64,000 nt of DNA from Spongiivirga citrea (GTDB lineage Bacteria; Bacteroidota; Bacteroidia; Flavobacteriales; Flavobacteriaceae), in NCBI RefSeq assembly GCF_010671565.1, contig NZ_JAABOQ010000002.1:372001-436000 (forward strand), in the 5' to 3' direction. Each line of letters opens with the position of its first letter. Position 1 is the first letter of the stretch. Below are positions 41,164 to 50,417 of the stretch, piece by piece. Below the pieces are notes generated by a model. The model made no database searches. It saw only the letters and a program-made list of their open reading frames with translations, and had not been told where the DNA came from. A program made the position numbers and the translations under genes.

Positions 41164-43596
41164 ATGACTAAAAAACTCCTAGTCTTTATGATGTTATTGA
41201 TAACATCTTTAGGCTTTTCTCAACGACCAAATCAAGACCTGGTTAAAATATCCGGTAAAGTTGTAGACGCAGATACTAAAACTCCATTAGAGTATGCAAC
41301 GATAACACTTCTTAATAAAAGAAATCCCGATAAAATTACAGGAGGCATTACAGATGCCAATGGTAATTTTGAGATTGAAACAACAGGCGGCACTTATACA
41401 ATAAAGATTGAATACATTTCATTCACTCCCATTACATTGACTGATCAAACAATTAGATCTGCAACTAATTTAGGCACGATCTCTTTAAAAATTGATGCTC
41501 AACAATTAGACGAAGTCGAGCTAATAGCAGAAAAGACTACTGTTGAAATAAGACTGGATAAAAAAATATACAATGTAGGTAAAGACTTAACAGTTCGCGG
41601 TGGTAATGTTAGTGATGTATTAGATAACGTTCCGTCGGTTACTGTAGATGTTGAGGGAAATGTCGCGTTACGCGGAAACGATGATGTTCGCATCCTTATT
41701 AACGGGAAACCGTCTGGTTTGGTTGGATTAAACTCAACAGATGCATTACGACAACTCCCTGCTGAAGCTATTGAAAAAGTAGAAGTTATTACATCGCCAT
41801 CGGCTCGATATGACGCCGAAGGAACAGCAGGTATTATCAATATTATATTACGTCGTAGTAAACTTCAAGGTTTAAATGGAGCAATTACCGCAAACGTTGG
41901 GTACCCTGAGAGCTATGGTTTATCTGGAAATATCAACTACCGCACCGGTGATTTTAACTTCTTTACAACCTCAGGATACAATCAACGCAAAACATTGGGT
42001 AACTCCTTAAATGATACTCGGTTTTTTGATCGTGGTGATGGGGAAAGCTTTTTGCGTGAACAACGAACCTTTGATAGAATACGAAAAGGGTTTAATGGCA
42101 ATTTTGGGACCGAATGGTATATAAATGATAAAACATCACTAACCGCTTCGATTGTTTTGCGAGATAGCGATAATGAAAGTAACTCTACAAACCTACTTAG
42201 ACAAACAGATGCTTTAGGCAATATCATTAATAGTGAACGGTTCAGCCCTGAAAAAGAAGATGATAAGACGGTACAGTATTCGATGCTTTTTGACAAGAAA
42301 TTTAAAACCGACGGTCATGAATTATCGATGGAATTTCAGTATGAAACGAGTTATGAAACGGAGGACACTCCAATTAGTTTAGACGGTATAGATTCAGAAA
42401 GAGTTATTCAAAATGAAAAACAAGATCGGATTTTATTACAACTAGATTATGTTTTGCCTCTAAATGAAAAACAACAACTTGAATTTGGATATCGTGGTAA
42501 TTTCATTGATCTATTAACAGATTATGATGTTGATTTCTTTAATGAAAATAGTGGATTCGATCCTACTACCGATAATGAATTATTAGATAATGAATTAAAT
42601 TACCGTGAATATGTAAATGCTTTCTATTCGCAATATGGGCAAAAAATAGAAAAATTCTCTTATTTATTAGGTCTTAGAGTTGAAGACAGCCGTATTACCA
42701 TACAACAATTTGCAAGTAGTGATTTTGATAGAAAAACATATACTAGCTTGTTCCCTACGGTGAATTTGTCCTATGAGTTTAGCGAAAAACAAAGTTTGAC
42801 TTTAGGGTACAACCGCAGAATAAGACGTCCAAGATCGCGTTTTATTAATCCATTTCCATCTAGAACTAGTGCAACTAACTTATTCCAAGGTAACCCAGAT
42901 ATAGACCCGGTTTTTACTGACGCTGTAGATTTTGGATATTTAAATCGCCTAGGTAAGATTACCTTAAACAGTTCCATTTTCTATCAACGATCTACTGGTG
43001 TATTTCAGTTTATAACAGAAGATACTGGAGAAACGATTTTACTCAACGGTGAAGAAACACCAGTACTTAGACGAACACCAGTTAATTTATCGAGCAGTGA
43101 CCGCTATGGTTTTGAATTTAATGTTACCTATAACCCTTCTCGTAAGTGGCGAATGAATACTAACTTTAATGTATTTCAGGTTATTACTGACGGATCATTT
43201 AATAACATTGATTTTAGCGCAGAAAACTTAAGTTGGTTTGTACGCTTAAATAATAAATATACACTACCTGGAAAAATCGATTGGCAAACAAACATCTTTT
43301 ATAGAGGTCCGAGAGAAACCGCCCAATCTAAATCTCAGGGGATTGTTACAACCAGTATGGCATTTAGTAAGGATGTATTTAAAGAAAAAGGATCTATAGC
43401 ATTTAATGTAAGTGATTTATTTAATAGTAGAAAAAGGATATCAGAATCATTCACTCCTATCTCATTTACAGAATCAGAATTCCAATGGAGGGAGCGTACA
43501 TTCAATCTTGCATTCACATATAGGTTTAACCAGAAAAAGAAGCGTGAACGTAATGGACGTCAAGATGGCGGTGGTGATGAAGAATTTGAAGGATAA
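41164..43596 (+). CDS. TonB-receptor-like outer-membrane beta-barrel protein
   Basis: The 810-residue protein has a signal peptide (1-19), a CarboxypepD_reg-like domain (about 27-110, ISGKVVDADTKTPLEYATITLLN), a plug-like domain with DVLDNVPSVTVDVEGNVALRGNDDVRILINGKP, and a C-terminal barrel of the PF14905 type. The PF14905 proteins are related to TonB-dependent receptors but no TonB-box evidence was examined. The last residues are acidic and glycine-rich, so the barrel end is followed by a short tail. A single-gene or two-gene operon with the upstream protein is likely; substrate unknown. Confidence 0.85.
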   Translation: MTKKLLVFMMLLITSLGFSQRPNQDLVKISGKVVDADTKTPLEYATITLLNKRNPDKITGGITDANGNFEIETTGGTYTIKIEYISFTPITLTDQTIRSATNLGTISLKIDAQQLDEVELIAEKTTVEIRLDKKIYNVGKDLTVRGGNVSDVLDNVPSVTVDVEGNVALRGNDDVRILINGKPSGLVGLNSTDALRQLPAEAIEKVEVITSPSARYDAEGTAGIINIILRRSKLQGLNGAITANVGYPESYGLSGNINYRTGDFNFFTTSGYNQRKTLGNSLNDTRFFDRGDGESFLREQRTFDRIRKGFNGNFGTEWYINDKTSLTASIVLRDSDNESNSTNLLRQTDALGNIINSERFSPEKEDDKTVQYSMLFDKKFKTDGHELSMEFQYETSYETEDTPISLDGIDSERVIQNEKQDRILLQLDYVLPLNEKQQLEFGYRGNFIDLLTDYDVDFFNENSGFDPTTDNELLDNELNYREYVNAFYSQYGQKIEKFSYLLGLRVEDSRITIQQFASSDFDRKTYTSLFPTVNLSYEFSEKQSLTLGYNRRIRRPRSRFINPFPSRTSATNLFQGNPDIDPVFTDAVDFGYLNRLGKITLNSSIFYQRSTGVFQFITEDTGETILLNGEETPVLRRTPVNLSSSDRYGFEFNVTYNPSRKWRMNTNFNVFQVITDGSFNNIDFSAENLSWFVRLNNKYTLPGKIDWQTNIFYRGPRETAQSKSQGIVTTSMAFSKDVFKEKGSIAFNVSDLFNSRKRISESFTPISFTESEFQWRERTFNLAFTYRFNQKKKRERNGRQDGGGDEEFEG

Positions 43597-43626
43597 CACC
43601 TCTTGTTAAAAAGAATATAAACTAAA

Positions 43627-43652
43627 AAAAGAGCCATGTGGCTCTTTTTTTT
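43627..43652. terminator. bidirectional terminator after the receptor-like gene
   Basis: AAAAGAGCC-ATGT-GGCTCTTTT is a perfect 9-bp stem flanked by A and T runs, between convergent genes. Confidence 0.85.
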
Positions 43653-43821
43653 ATGCTTCTCTTCTAGCTTTTCGCTCTTCTCTTTTTTCCTGAATAAGCT
43701 CAATGATCGCGCCACCTAACCAATAAGGAATAAATGATATTAGAAAAATCATCAACCAAAAGCCGATGGTTAGTATCGTAAGAAATGCTAAAAAGCCAAG
43801 ATATTGATCAAATTCAAACAT
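43651..43821 (-). CDS. small membrane protein, unknown
   Basis: A 56-residue product from the ATG at 43821 has two hydrophobic helices (LGFLAFLTILTIGFWLMIF and LISFIPYWLGGAII) and a charged C-terminal tail rich in E, R and K. An upstream GTG at 43887 is possible but less likely. No family recognised; the fold suggests a small inner-membrane protein. It converges on the receptor-like gene and is divergent from fumC. Confidence 0.5.
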   Translation of the reverse strand: MFEFDQYLGFLAFLTILTIGFWLMIFLISFIPYWLGGAIIELIQEKREERKARREA

Positions 43822-43979
43822 GATTTCGGATAATTTTTGAATCCAAGCAAAGATAATAGTTATAATATTACAATCAACTAAATCCACTTAATTTTTCAAC
43901 AGCTAATGAACATTAAAAAAATAGAAGATTCGCATGATATTAACTAAATTTGTATTCGATAAAATCAACTAAAAACAGC

Positions 43980-45380
43980 ATGGAATATCGCATTGAAAAA
44001 GATACGATGGGCGAAGTTAAAGTGCCTGTAAATAAGTATTGGGGAGCCCAAACTGAACGCTCTCGAAATAATTTTAAAATAGGAAGTCCAGCCTCAATGC
44101 CATTAGAAGTTGTATATGGATTTGCTTATTTGAAAAAAGCAGCAGCCTTTACTAACTGCGAACTTGGCGTGCTAGCTATTGAAAAACGGGATCTAATTGC
44201 GCAGGTGTGTGACGAAATTTTAGAAGGAAAACACGATGATCAGTTTCCATTAGTTATTTGGCAAACAGGTTCTGGTACACAGTCTAATATGAATGTGAAT
44301 GAAGTGATCGCCAATAGAGCGCACGAGATTGCTGGAAATAAGATTGGTGAAGGTGAGAAAACCATTCAGCCTAATGATGATGTGAATAAATCGCAATCAT
44401 CGAATGATACTTTTCCAACGGGAATGCATATCGCTGCGTATAAAAAGATTGTAGAAACTACTATCCCGGGAGTGAGTAAACTTCGAGATACATTACAAAA
44501 AAAATCGGAGGAATTTAAGACCGTTGTTAAAATAGGACGTACCCATTTAATGGATGCTACTCCCCTAACCTTAGGTCAGGAATTTTCTGGATATGTTTCT
44601 CAATTAAATCATGGACTTACAGCATTAAATAACACACTAGAACATCTTTCGGAATTAGCACTTGGAGGAACTGCAGTCGGTACAGGAATTAATACTCCAC
44701 AAGGATATTCTAAACGTGTATCAGAATTTATTGCAAAATTCACCGAGCTACCATTTAAAACGGCTCATAATAAATTTGAAGCATTAGCTGCACATGACGC
44801 TATTGTCGAATCGCATGGTGCTTTGAAACAATTGGCCGTTTCTTTAAATAAGATTGCCAATGATATTAGAATGATGGCTTCCGGTCCTAGAAGTGGAATT
44901 GGCGAGATCATTATTCCTGCAAACGAACCGGGAAGTTCGATCATGCCTGGAAAAGTAAATCCTACGCAATGTGAGGCGCTAACTATGGTTTGCGCTCAAG
45001 TAATCGGAAATGACGTTGCAGTTAGTGTTGGTGGTACACAAGGGCACTACGAACTGAATGTTTTTAAACCTATGATGGCTGCAAATATTTTACAATCAGC
45101 ACAATTAATAGGTGATGCATGCGCTTCTTTTGACGAACACTGTGCGCAAGGTATAGAACCTAATCACGAAGTCATCAAAGAGCTGCTAAATAACTCCTTA
45201 ATGCTAGTAACAGCTTTAAATACGAAAATAGGGTATTATAAAGCAGCCGAAATAGCAAATACTGCGCATAAAAATGGAACTACCTTAAAAACGGAAGCAG
45301 TCAATTTAGGTTATTTAACTGCGGAAGAATTTGATGAGTGGGTTAAGCCTGAAGAAATGGTTGGGTCTCTAAAGAAATAA
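43980..45380 (+). CDS. fumC: class II fumarate hydratase
   Basis: The protein of about 466 residues has the fumarase/aspartase signature [11 protein letters not shown], the [13 protein letters not shown] and [13 protein letters not shown] motifs and the [14 protein letters not shown] segment. It hydrates fumarate to malate in the TCA cycle, which the malate:quinone oxidoreductase of this window would then oxidise. The ATG at 43980 is chosen because the 10 codons before it (in-frame from 43950) are not family-like. A strong terminator follows. Confidence 0.95.
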   Translation: MEYRIEKDTMGEVKVPVNKYWGAQTERSRNNFKIGSPASMPLEVVYGFAYLKKAAAFTNCELGVLAIEKRDLIAQVCDEILEGKHDDQFPLVIWQTGSGTQSNMNVNEVIANRAHEIAGNKIGEGEKTIQPNDDVNKSQSSNDTFPTGMHIAAYKKIVETTIPGVSKLRDTLQKKSEEFKTVVKIGRTHLMDATPLTLGQEFSGYVSQLNHGLTALNNTLEHLSELALGGTAVGTGINTPQGYSKRVSEFIAKFTELPFKTAHNKFEALAAHDAIVESHGALKQLAVSLNKIANDIRMMASGPRSGIGEIIIPANEPGSSIMPGKVNPTQCEALTMVCAQVIGNDVAVSVGGTQGHYELNVFKPMMAANILQSAQLIGDACASFDEHCAQGIEPNHEVIKELLNNSLMLVTALNTKIGYYKAAEIANTAHKNGTTLKTEAVNLGYLTAEEFDEWVKPEEMVGSLKK

Positions 45381-45433
45381 GATTTTCTGAAGAATATATT
45401 TGTCTTTCGTATTTGACTAATTCTTTTAAAAGC

Positions 45434-45475
45434 AAAAAATCCGATAAATGGCTTTCACCACTTATCGGATTTTTT
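45434..45475. terminator. bidirectional terminator after fumC
   Basis: AAAAAATCCGATAA / TTATCGGATTTTTT (45434-45447, 45462-45475) form a 14-bp perfect stem with a T run on both strands, between convergent genes. Confidence 0.9.
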
Positions 45476-45492
45476 AATGATTAATACTTATA

Positions 45493-46413
45493 TTATTTTA
45501 AACTGAAAGACGAGGTAGTCAATAGTTTAGATCCGTCAAATACGTTTACTACGTAGCGACCTTTAGCAAAATCTTCGCCACCAGATACAAACTCACAAAC
45601 ATCTAAATTCTTATTGTCGTAGTAGAATTTTGAGATTAAACTGTAGTTAAGCGTAAGATCATTTTCAAATGAAACTTGAGCGTTTTCACCTAAAGTATTG
45701 TTTTTAGGATCGATTACCTGCACATATAATTGTCTGTCACCAGCTTGTGCAATATTGTTTTCTGGCACTGTAAAGCAAACTTTAATTTTGTCTACACCAC
45801 TAGCTCTTTCCATGTCTCTTGTCTTACCAGAACTCCTAACTTTTATTCCAGTTCCCGTTAAACGAGCAGCTTTTAAAGAAGCTCCTTTTTCAACTACCAT
45901 TGCCAATTCAGAATTCTGAACTAGTAATGAGTCATTGTATTGAGTTTGCTCTTGTAAACGAGTTCTTGTACTGTCAACAGTAGCTGTCAACACATTTGTC
46001 ATTACACGTAATGAATCATTTTCAGCAAATAATTGGTCACGCTCTTTCTTTAATTTAGAAAGCTCTCTTCTGTACCATCTTAATGAGGCAACATCTGCTT
46101 TCATAGTTTTTACTGAATCGATTAATGTAGAAATTCTAGTTCTAGCATCTTCAAGATCTTTGTTAACGATGTTATTGTCATTGATAGCGATGTCATACTT
46201 TGCTACCATATCGTCCAGCTCGGTAATAACCATTTGCTTCTCTTCAGTAAGCGTAGCTTCTACTTCTTTCTTTTCGTTAAAAAGCGTGAATCCCCAGATT
46301 GCCGCTCCTAAAAAAAGAATTCCTAATACGCCAATAATCGCTTTTAATCCATTGTTATTACCCGATTCTGTATTTGTAGCTTTTACGGGTGTTTTTCCTG
46401 TTTTCTGTTCCAT
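45493..46413 (-). CDS. single-pass membrane protein with periplasmic coiled coil, unknown
   Basis: The 306-residue protein has a polar N-terminus, one membrane helix (about 24-42, LKAIIGVLGILFLGAAIWGF), a coiled coil of about 110 residues (EEKQMVITELDDMVAKYD to LQEQTQYNDSLLVQNSEL) and a C-terminal beta domain with VKVRSSGKTRDMERASGVDKIKVCF-like segments. Layout suggests a bitopic protein with the coiled coil and sheet domain outside the inner membrane. Similar genes are common in Flavobacteriaceae without a known role. Confidence 0.6.
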   Translation of the reverse strand: MEQKTGKTPVKATNTESGNNNGLKAIIGVLGILFLGAAIWGFTLFNEKKEVEATLTEEKQMVITELDDMVAKYDIAINDNNIVNKDLEDARTRISTLIDSVKTMKADVASLRWYRRELSKLKKERDQLFAENDSLRVMTNVLTATVDSTRTRLQEQTQYNDSLLVQNSELAMVVEKGASLKAARLTGTGIKVRSSGKTRDMERASGVDKIKVCFTVPENNIAQAGDRQLYVQVIDPKNNTLGENAQVSFENDLTLNYSLISKFYYDNKNLDVCEFVSGGEDFAKGRYVVNVFDGSKLLTTSSFSLK

Positions 46414-46793
46414 TTTCTTAAATTAATTAAGTGTTACTAATTGTTTTTAGTCTTCCAGTTGATTTGTAAAATTAGTACTAATAATTTTTACTTTCGTTTT
46501 TAGCTTACAACTAAAATGTTTGTTTCTACAGTTGCTTTGCTCTAACAATTCTATATACGCTTGTAATTGTCTTTCGGATTTTAACAGTCTAAATCTCGTT
46601 AAAAAAATAGATTCAAAATTACGGCCAAAATAAACTAAATGAATCACAATACACTATTAATCAAAGGGTTTACAGTCCTACGAAATATCTTTGATTTGAT
46701 TTAAAAAAAAAGCCACCCTTGCTTTAAATCTCTTGCATTGTGAATTAAAAATTGACTGTTTTCTGTATATTTAGCCAACTAAATTTTACTAAC
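46414..46793. other. 380-bp divergent intergenic region
   Basis: This lies between the coiled-coil gene and the metallo-beta-lactamase-fold gene. It contains an open frame at 46447-46647 that I judge noncoding, and an A run near 46702. A TATATTTA at 46767-46774 falls one base short of the -7 consensus for the downstream gene. No RNA gene or repeat was found. Confidence 0.45.
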
Positions 46794-47561
46794 ATGAGAC
46801 AAATTTGTCTAACAATATTACTTTTTTCTTCGATTCAACTACAAGCGCAGAAAATAAAATTAAGTCGAGTGGATAGTATTCCTACCGAAAATGGAAAAAT
46901 AGCCATACAACCTATTTGGCATGGCACTGTCGCTTTTGTCTGGAACGGAACGACTATACTTGTAGATCCAAGTGCTGAAGAAGCCTTATTTGAAAACTAC
47001 AAAAAACCCGATGTTATTATCATTACCGATATTCACGGTGATCATTTCAATTTAGAAACTCTTGAAATATTAGACACTAAAGAAACTACTTTCGTGGTAC
47101 CAAAAGTTGTCGCCAATAAACTCCCTGAGAAGTTTAAAGCCAATTTAGTAGTGCTAAAAAATGGCGAAGATTTTAACCTGTTTGGTGTTGATATAAAGGC
47201 AATACCTATGTATAATTTTCCTGAGGAGAAAAACGCATTTCACACTAAAGGGCGTGGTAATGGCTACGTTCTTGGTTTTGCAGATAAGCGGATTTATATA
47301 AGCGGAGATACGGAAGATATTCCAGAAATGAGAGCTTTAGAGAATATTGACGTGGCTTTCATTGTAATGAATATGCCTTGGACAATGACTGAGGAACAAG
47401 CCGCAAGTGCCGTAGTCGATTTTAAACCAGCCCTTGTCTATCCATACCATTATAGAAATAAAGACAAGACTTATAGCGATCTTAAGAAATTTCGAATTAT
47501 GGTGCAGAGTAGCAATAAGAATATTAAAATTAGACAGCGTAACTTTTATCCAGGACAATAA
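46794..47561 (+). CDS. exported metallo-beta-lactamase-fold hydrolase
   Basis: The protein of 255 residues has a signal peptide (1-18, ending LQAQ). The ATG at 46794 is chosen because the frame's earlier TTG (46752) gives no better signal. The MBL fold is of the UlaG-like group (WHGTVAFVWNGTTILVDPSAE, TDIHGDHFN, GRGNGYVLGF, YISGDTED and a final YPYHYRN). The zinc ligands HxDH are reduced to HGDH, as in UlaG relatives. Substrate unknown. It converges on the small membrane protein gene. Confidence 0.8.
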   Translation: MRQICLTILLFSSIQLQAQKIKLSRVDSIPTENGKIAIQPIWHGTVAFVWNGTTILVDPSAEEALFENYKKPDVIIITDIHGDHFNLETLEILDTKETTFVVPKVVANKLPEKFKANLVVLKNGEDFNLFGVDIKAIPMYNFPEEKNAFHTKGRGNGYVLGFADKRIYISGDTEDIPEMRALENIDVAFIVMNMPWTMTEEQAASAVVDFKPALVYPYHYRNKDKTYSDLKKFRIMVQSSNKNIKIRQRNFYPGQ

Positions 47562-47655
47562 TAGTAGTGGATTTATGAACCTGAATTGGTTTCAATAATT
47601 CGAATTTTATTTCGGGTGCATTTAAATGTAATATTTAGAAAATAAAGAAATACTT

Positions 47656-47685
47656 CCCCCCTTTAAGGACGAATTGAGGGGGGGG
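47656..47685. terminator. C6/G8 hairpin in a convergent intergenic region
   Basis: A run of six C (47656-47661) faces a run of eight G (47678-47685) across a 16-nt loop. It could serve as a transcription stop, but it lacks T runs. Such homopolymers are unusual in this low-GC sequence. Confidence 0.35.
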
Positions 47686-47714
47686 TGTTGACCCAGTCCA
47701 GACCAGATAAACTA

Positions 47715-47897
47715 CTACGGTTTTCTAGCGCTCTTCAAAACAACTACTAGCCCATATGCCGCAATAACGACTCCTAAAATACAAGCCGTTAAATAAGTCC
47801 ATCCTGGCATTTGATTAATCATAAGGAACATACCTGTTGTTGTACATAACATTCCAATAATTGTAAATATGAGTCCTCTTTGAGACGATTTATTCAT
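47715..47897 (-). CDS. small two-helix membrane protein, unknown
   Basis: The 60-residue product has two hydrophobic helices (GLIFTIIGMLCTTTGMFLMI and YLTACILGVVIAAYGLVVVL) and a basic C-terminus. It starts 2 nt after the preceding gene on the same strand and looks like the last gene of the AAA-linked cluster. Function unknown. Confidence 0.6.
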   Translation of the reverse strand: MNKSSQRGLIFTIIGMLCTTTGMFLMINQMPGWTYLTACILGVVIAAYGLVVVLKSARKP

Positions 47898-47899
47898 AG

Positions 47900-48148
47900 T
47901 TATTTATTTTCTAAAGAAGCCCAATATATGACATCTCTGAAGTCTATTTTTGCGCATTCTGTTAGTCTTCTTATTTCTGTCATATTCCCTTTCGCTAGTT
48001 TTAGAATAGCATGTATGGCATTGTTCAAATTTGCTTCAGAATTCGCCATTACGTGTTCTAATCCTAGTGTCTCGAGCGTCTGTTTAACTTCTTGATGTTC
48101 TAACTGGTGATACTCATTGTAGATAATATCAATTACTGACTGATCCAT
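47900..48148 (-). CDS. small helical protein, unknown
   Basis: The 82-residue, mostly helical, soluble protein (DIIYNEYHQLEHQEVKQTLET, LNNAIHAILKLAKGNMTEIRRLTECAKIDFRDVIYWA) has no motif I recognise. It is 15 nt downstream of the large membrane protein gene on the same strand and 2 nt upstream of the small membrane protein gene, which supports it being real and cotranscribed. Confidence 0.6.
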   Translation of the reverse strand: MDQSVIDIIYNEYHQLEHQEVKQTLETLGLEHVMANSEANLNNAIHAILKLAKGNMTEIRRLTECAKIDFRDVIYWASLENK

Positions 48149-48163
48149 AAAGAAGTTATTTTA

Positions 48164-49813
48164 TTAGTTAATTGTATCCCCTTGGACCGGAATACTATCA
48201 ACTGGTTGCACTAAAGATATCGAATCATTTTGAATTTCATTAGAATGAACTTCTATTGGTTTTGGATCTTCCTTAAAATCTCGTGAAGCTCGCCAAGTCT
48301 CACCTAATTGATCATATAAGGCCTGTTCCCATTGCGATGGATGTTTCGCATCGATCCAAACAACATCTCGATATTCTGCATCTACCAACGCTAGATCGGG
48401 TGTAGCAGATCCATCAAATTTACTGTTGTCTTCTCTTTTAGCCGCGACTGTTGTTAGCATAAACATACGCCGACGACCTGCTATCTCTTTGATGTAGGGT
48501 CTAAACTCTACTGGTTTATTTACTGTCCAGTCAAATTCTTTCTTAGACTCAATTACTTTTAGTGGCATTGCAGATACACCAGCAAGTCCTTCTTTCTTTT
48601 TAGCATGGTCATAATAAAATAGTTTATCACGACCATCAGCTGGAATAAAAACACTAAAGCTTAAACTAGTTCGCTCCTCACCTACTGGCTCTAAGCCAAA
48701 CCAATGATGAAGCCCACTATAATCGGAAGCAATACTATTAAAATCAAAGTCAGTTACAAAAGGTTGTTGGTTTTGATCGTCAGCCAAAATCGGAATTTTC
48801 ACAGCAGTTTCCATGTTCCAAGGCAGTGGATCTGAAAATCCGCCTAAAAACTTAAGCGACTCTGCCTGTAATTGTGAAACTTTCTCAGCTAAGGTGTTTT
48901 GACCTTGTAAAAATGGATAATTGGCCATTTCTGAAGGTTTGATATATGTTCCCTTTCCTATTAAAATACGCTCAACATAATCGTTAAAGTCATGTTCTCC
49001 AGATTCTATAATCATCACTCCTCCAAAAGAAGGATAAGGAAAAAAGAAGCCTTTCCATTTAATTAAACTCACTACTTGAACCCAATCACCATTGTCGTTT
49101 TTCATATAAAACACATCACTAGGTTCCATATTAAACAATTTGAAAAAACCGAATCGCTGTACCACTGCATTGTAAGTGTTTCTACTAAATGCCAATGATT
49201 CCCCGATCGAAAATGTCACTGAAATACGATTGTTTTTGGCAAAACGAGGTGATGGCGATGTACTCGATACTGAAAAAACCTCCTCAGTATTATCGTTTAT
49301 GCGTTGCCACATATACTCTTGGGCCGGCTGTACCGCCATGGTCCATTGGTTGGTGCCATCTACACGAACCAAATGTGGCAGCGACACTTCCTGCGTTTCC
49401 CCAATAGATTCGTAGGCCATTGTGGTAATATTATTCAATGGTTGAATACGTTCGTTTTGGGTTAAGGGTAACTCCTTTATTTCTTCTCTATTTAAATTTT
49501 TGAAAACATTGTAGGTCTGCATATATTGATACATTCCCATATTCCAACCAACTAAGTATAGTAAACCACCAAAAGCCAATAATCCTACTAATATGAGCAA
49601 CCTTTTACCCGTACTAGCTGATTTTCTGAAAGAACGTATTCCAAAGTATAGCACAAAACCAACTACCAGAATAATAAAAATGTACTTTCTAACAAATAAT
49701 AATCCTGGCTGGTAATCATCGCGTAATATGAACAGCGCAATGAGCAGTATTAATCCTAATAACACTGTAATTAGCTTTTGCTTTGCTCCTTTATTCCAAT
49801 ATCTTTTGATCAT
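48164..49813 (-). CDS. large membrane-anchored protein of the AAA-linked cluster, unknown
   Basis: The 549-residue protein has three hydrophobic helices near the N-terminus (about 15-30, 42-58, 72-95) and a large hydrophilic region of about 430 residues with beta-rich character (WTMAVQPAQEYMWQ, FRPYIKEIAGRRRMFMLTTVAA, LALVDAEYRDVVWIDA), ending in an acidic, Ser/Asn-rich tail. The large part probably faces the periplasm or cytoplasm as one folded domain. No family recognised. It lies 68 nt after the 174-residue membrane protein gene on the same strand. Confidence 0.65.
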   Translation of the reverse strand: MIKRYWNKGAKQKLITVLLGLILLIALFILRDDYQPGLLFVRKYIFIILVVGFVLYFGIRSFRKSASTGKRLLILVGLLAFGGLLYLVGWNMGMYQYMQTYNVFKNLNREEIKELPLTQNERIQPLNNITTMAYESIGETQEVSLPHLVRVDGTNQWTMAVQPAQEYMWQRINDNTEEVFSVSSTSPSPRFAKNNRISVTFSIGESLAFSRNTYNAVVQRFGFFKLFNMEPSDVFYMKNDNGDWVQVVSLIKWKGFFFPYPSFGGVMIIESGEHDFNDYVERILIGKGTYIKPSEMANYPFLQGQNTLAEKVSQLQAESLKFLGGFSDPLPWNMETAVKIPILADDQNQQPFVTDFDFNSIASDYSGLHHWFGLEPVGEERTSLSFSVFIPADGRDKLFYYDHAKKKEGLAGVSAMPLKVIESKKEFDWTVNKPVEFRPYIKEIAGRRRMFMLTTVAAKREDNSKFDGSATPDLALVDAEYRDVVWIDAKHPSQWEQALYDQLGETWRASRDFKEDPKPIEVHSNEIQNDSISLVQPVDSIPVQGDTIN

Positions 49814-49838
49814 TTTCTGGTCTATGGTTTATTATCGC

Positions 49839-49853
49839 GGTTCTCGATACAAC
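49839..49853. repeat. fragment of the 51.7-kb hairpin repeat
   Basis: GGTTCTCGATACAAC matches the outer arm of the element at 51729-51852. It lies in the gap between two minus-strand genes and appears to be a decayed or truncated copy. Confidence 0.45.
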
Positions 49854-49881
49854 TCTGAACTCATAACTCCTTATTCGTCAT

Positions 49882-50406
49882 TTATTTAAGATACCCTTTA
49901 TCTTTCAATCTGTCTCTTGCGCTTTTCTTCTTTTCTACAGGCTCAGGTTTTTCTTCAATTTTTGGAATTTCTTGAACAGGTTCTCCTTCGGTTAATTCTT
50001 CAATAAACTCTTTCCCTTCTTCTATTTTTTCTTCAATATAATCGACAGCAATTGATTTATTGGCATCAATCTTTTCATCTGCAAAGAAAAAAGCAGAAGC
50101 CAAATAAGTACCAACCAACGTACCGACGACACAAGCAGCAAATATTTGCACTGTTGCTATGCCAAAAGGAATTGCGAATGTTACCAGTCCAATTACTATT
50201 AAATAGAACAGGACTATGTATACCAAACGCAACATAAGTCGTTGTTGGAAAATGAAACCTTTGGTGTCATGGTCTTTCATTTGCAATTCTTTAGAATATG
50301 CAATTTTATTGATGAACCTATAAAGCTTGTTTCCCTGAGACTCTCGCCAATACAACAAGATCCCTACTAATATTGCGGCAATAAAAATAATTACTTCTAA
50401 GGTCAT
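49882..50406 (-). CDS. membrane protein of the AAA-linked cluster, unknown
   Basis: The 174-residue protein has three hydrophobic segments (about 3-19, 53-70, 73-97), and a C-terminal tail of about 60 residues that is rich in E and K and ends KSARDRLKDKGYLK. The tail looks like a disordered or coiled binding arm on the cytoplasmic side. No family recognised. It is 11 nt downstream of the 414-residue gene, on the same strand. Confidence 0.6.
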   Translation of the reverse strand: MTLEVIIFIAAILVGILLYWRESQGNKLYRFINKIAYSKELQMKDHDTKGFIFQQRLMLRLVYIVLFYLIVIGLVTFAIPFGIATVQIFAACVVGTLVGTYLASAFFFADEKIDANKSIAVDYIEEKIEEGKEFIEELTEGEPVQEIPKIEEKPEPVEKKKSARDRLKDKGYLK

Positions 50407-50417
50407 GGTCTTGTATT

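Noticed and set aside
46447-46647. 66-codon open frame on the minus strand in a 380-bp gap
   Set aside because: No promoter element or recognisable composition, and no motif in the translation; probably chance.
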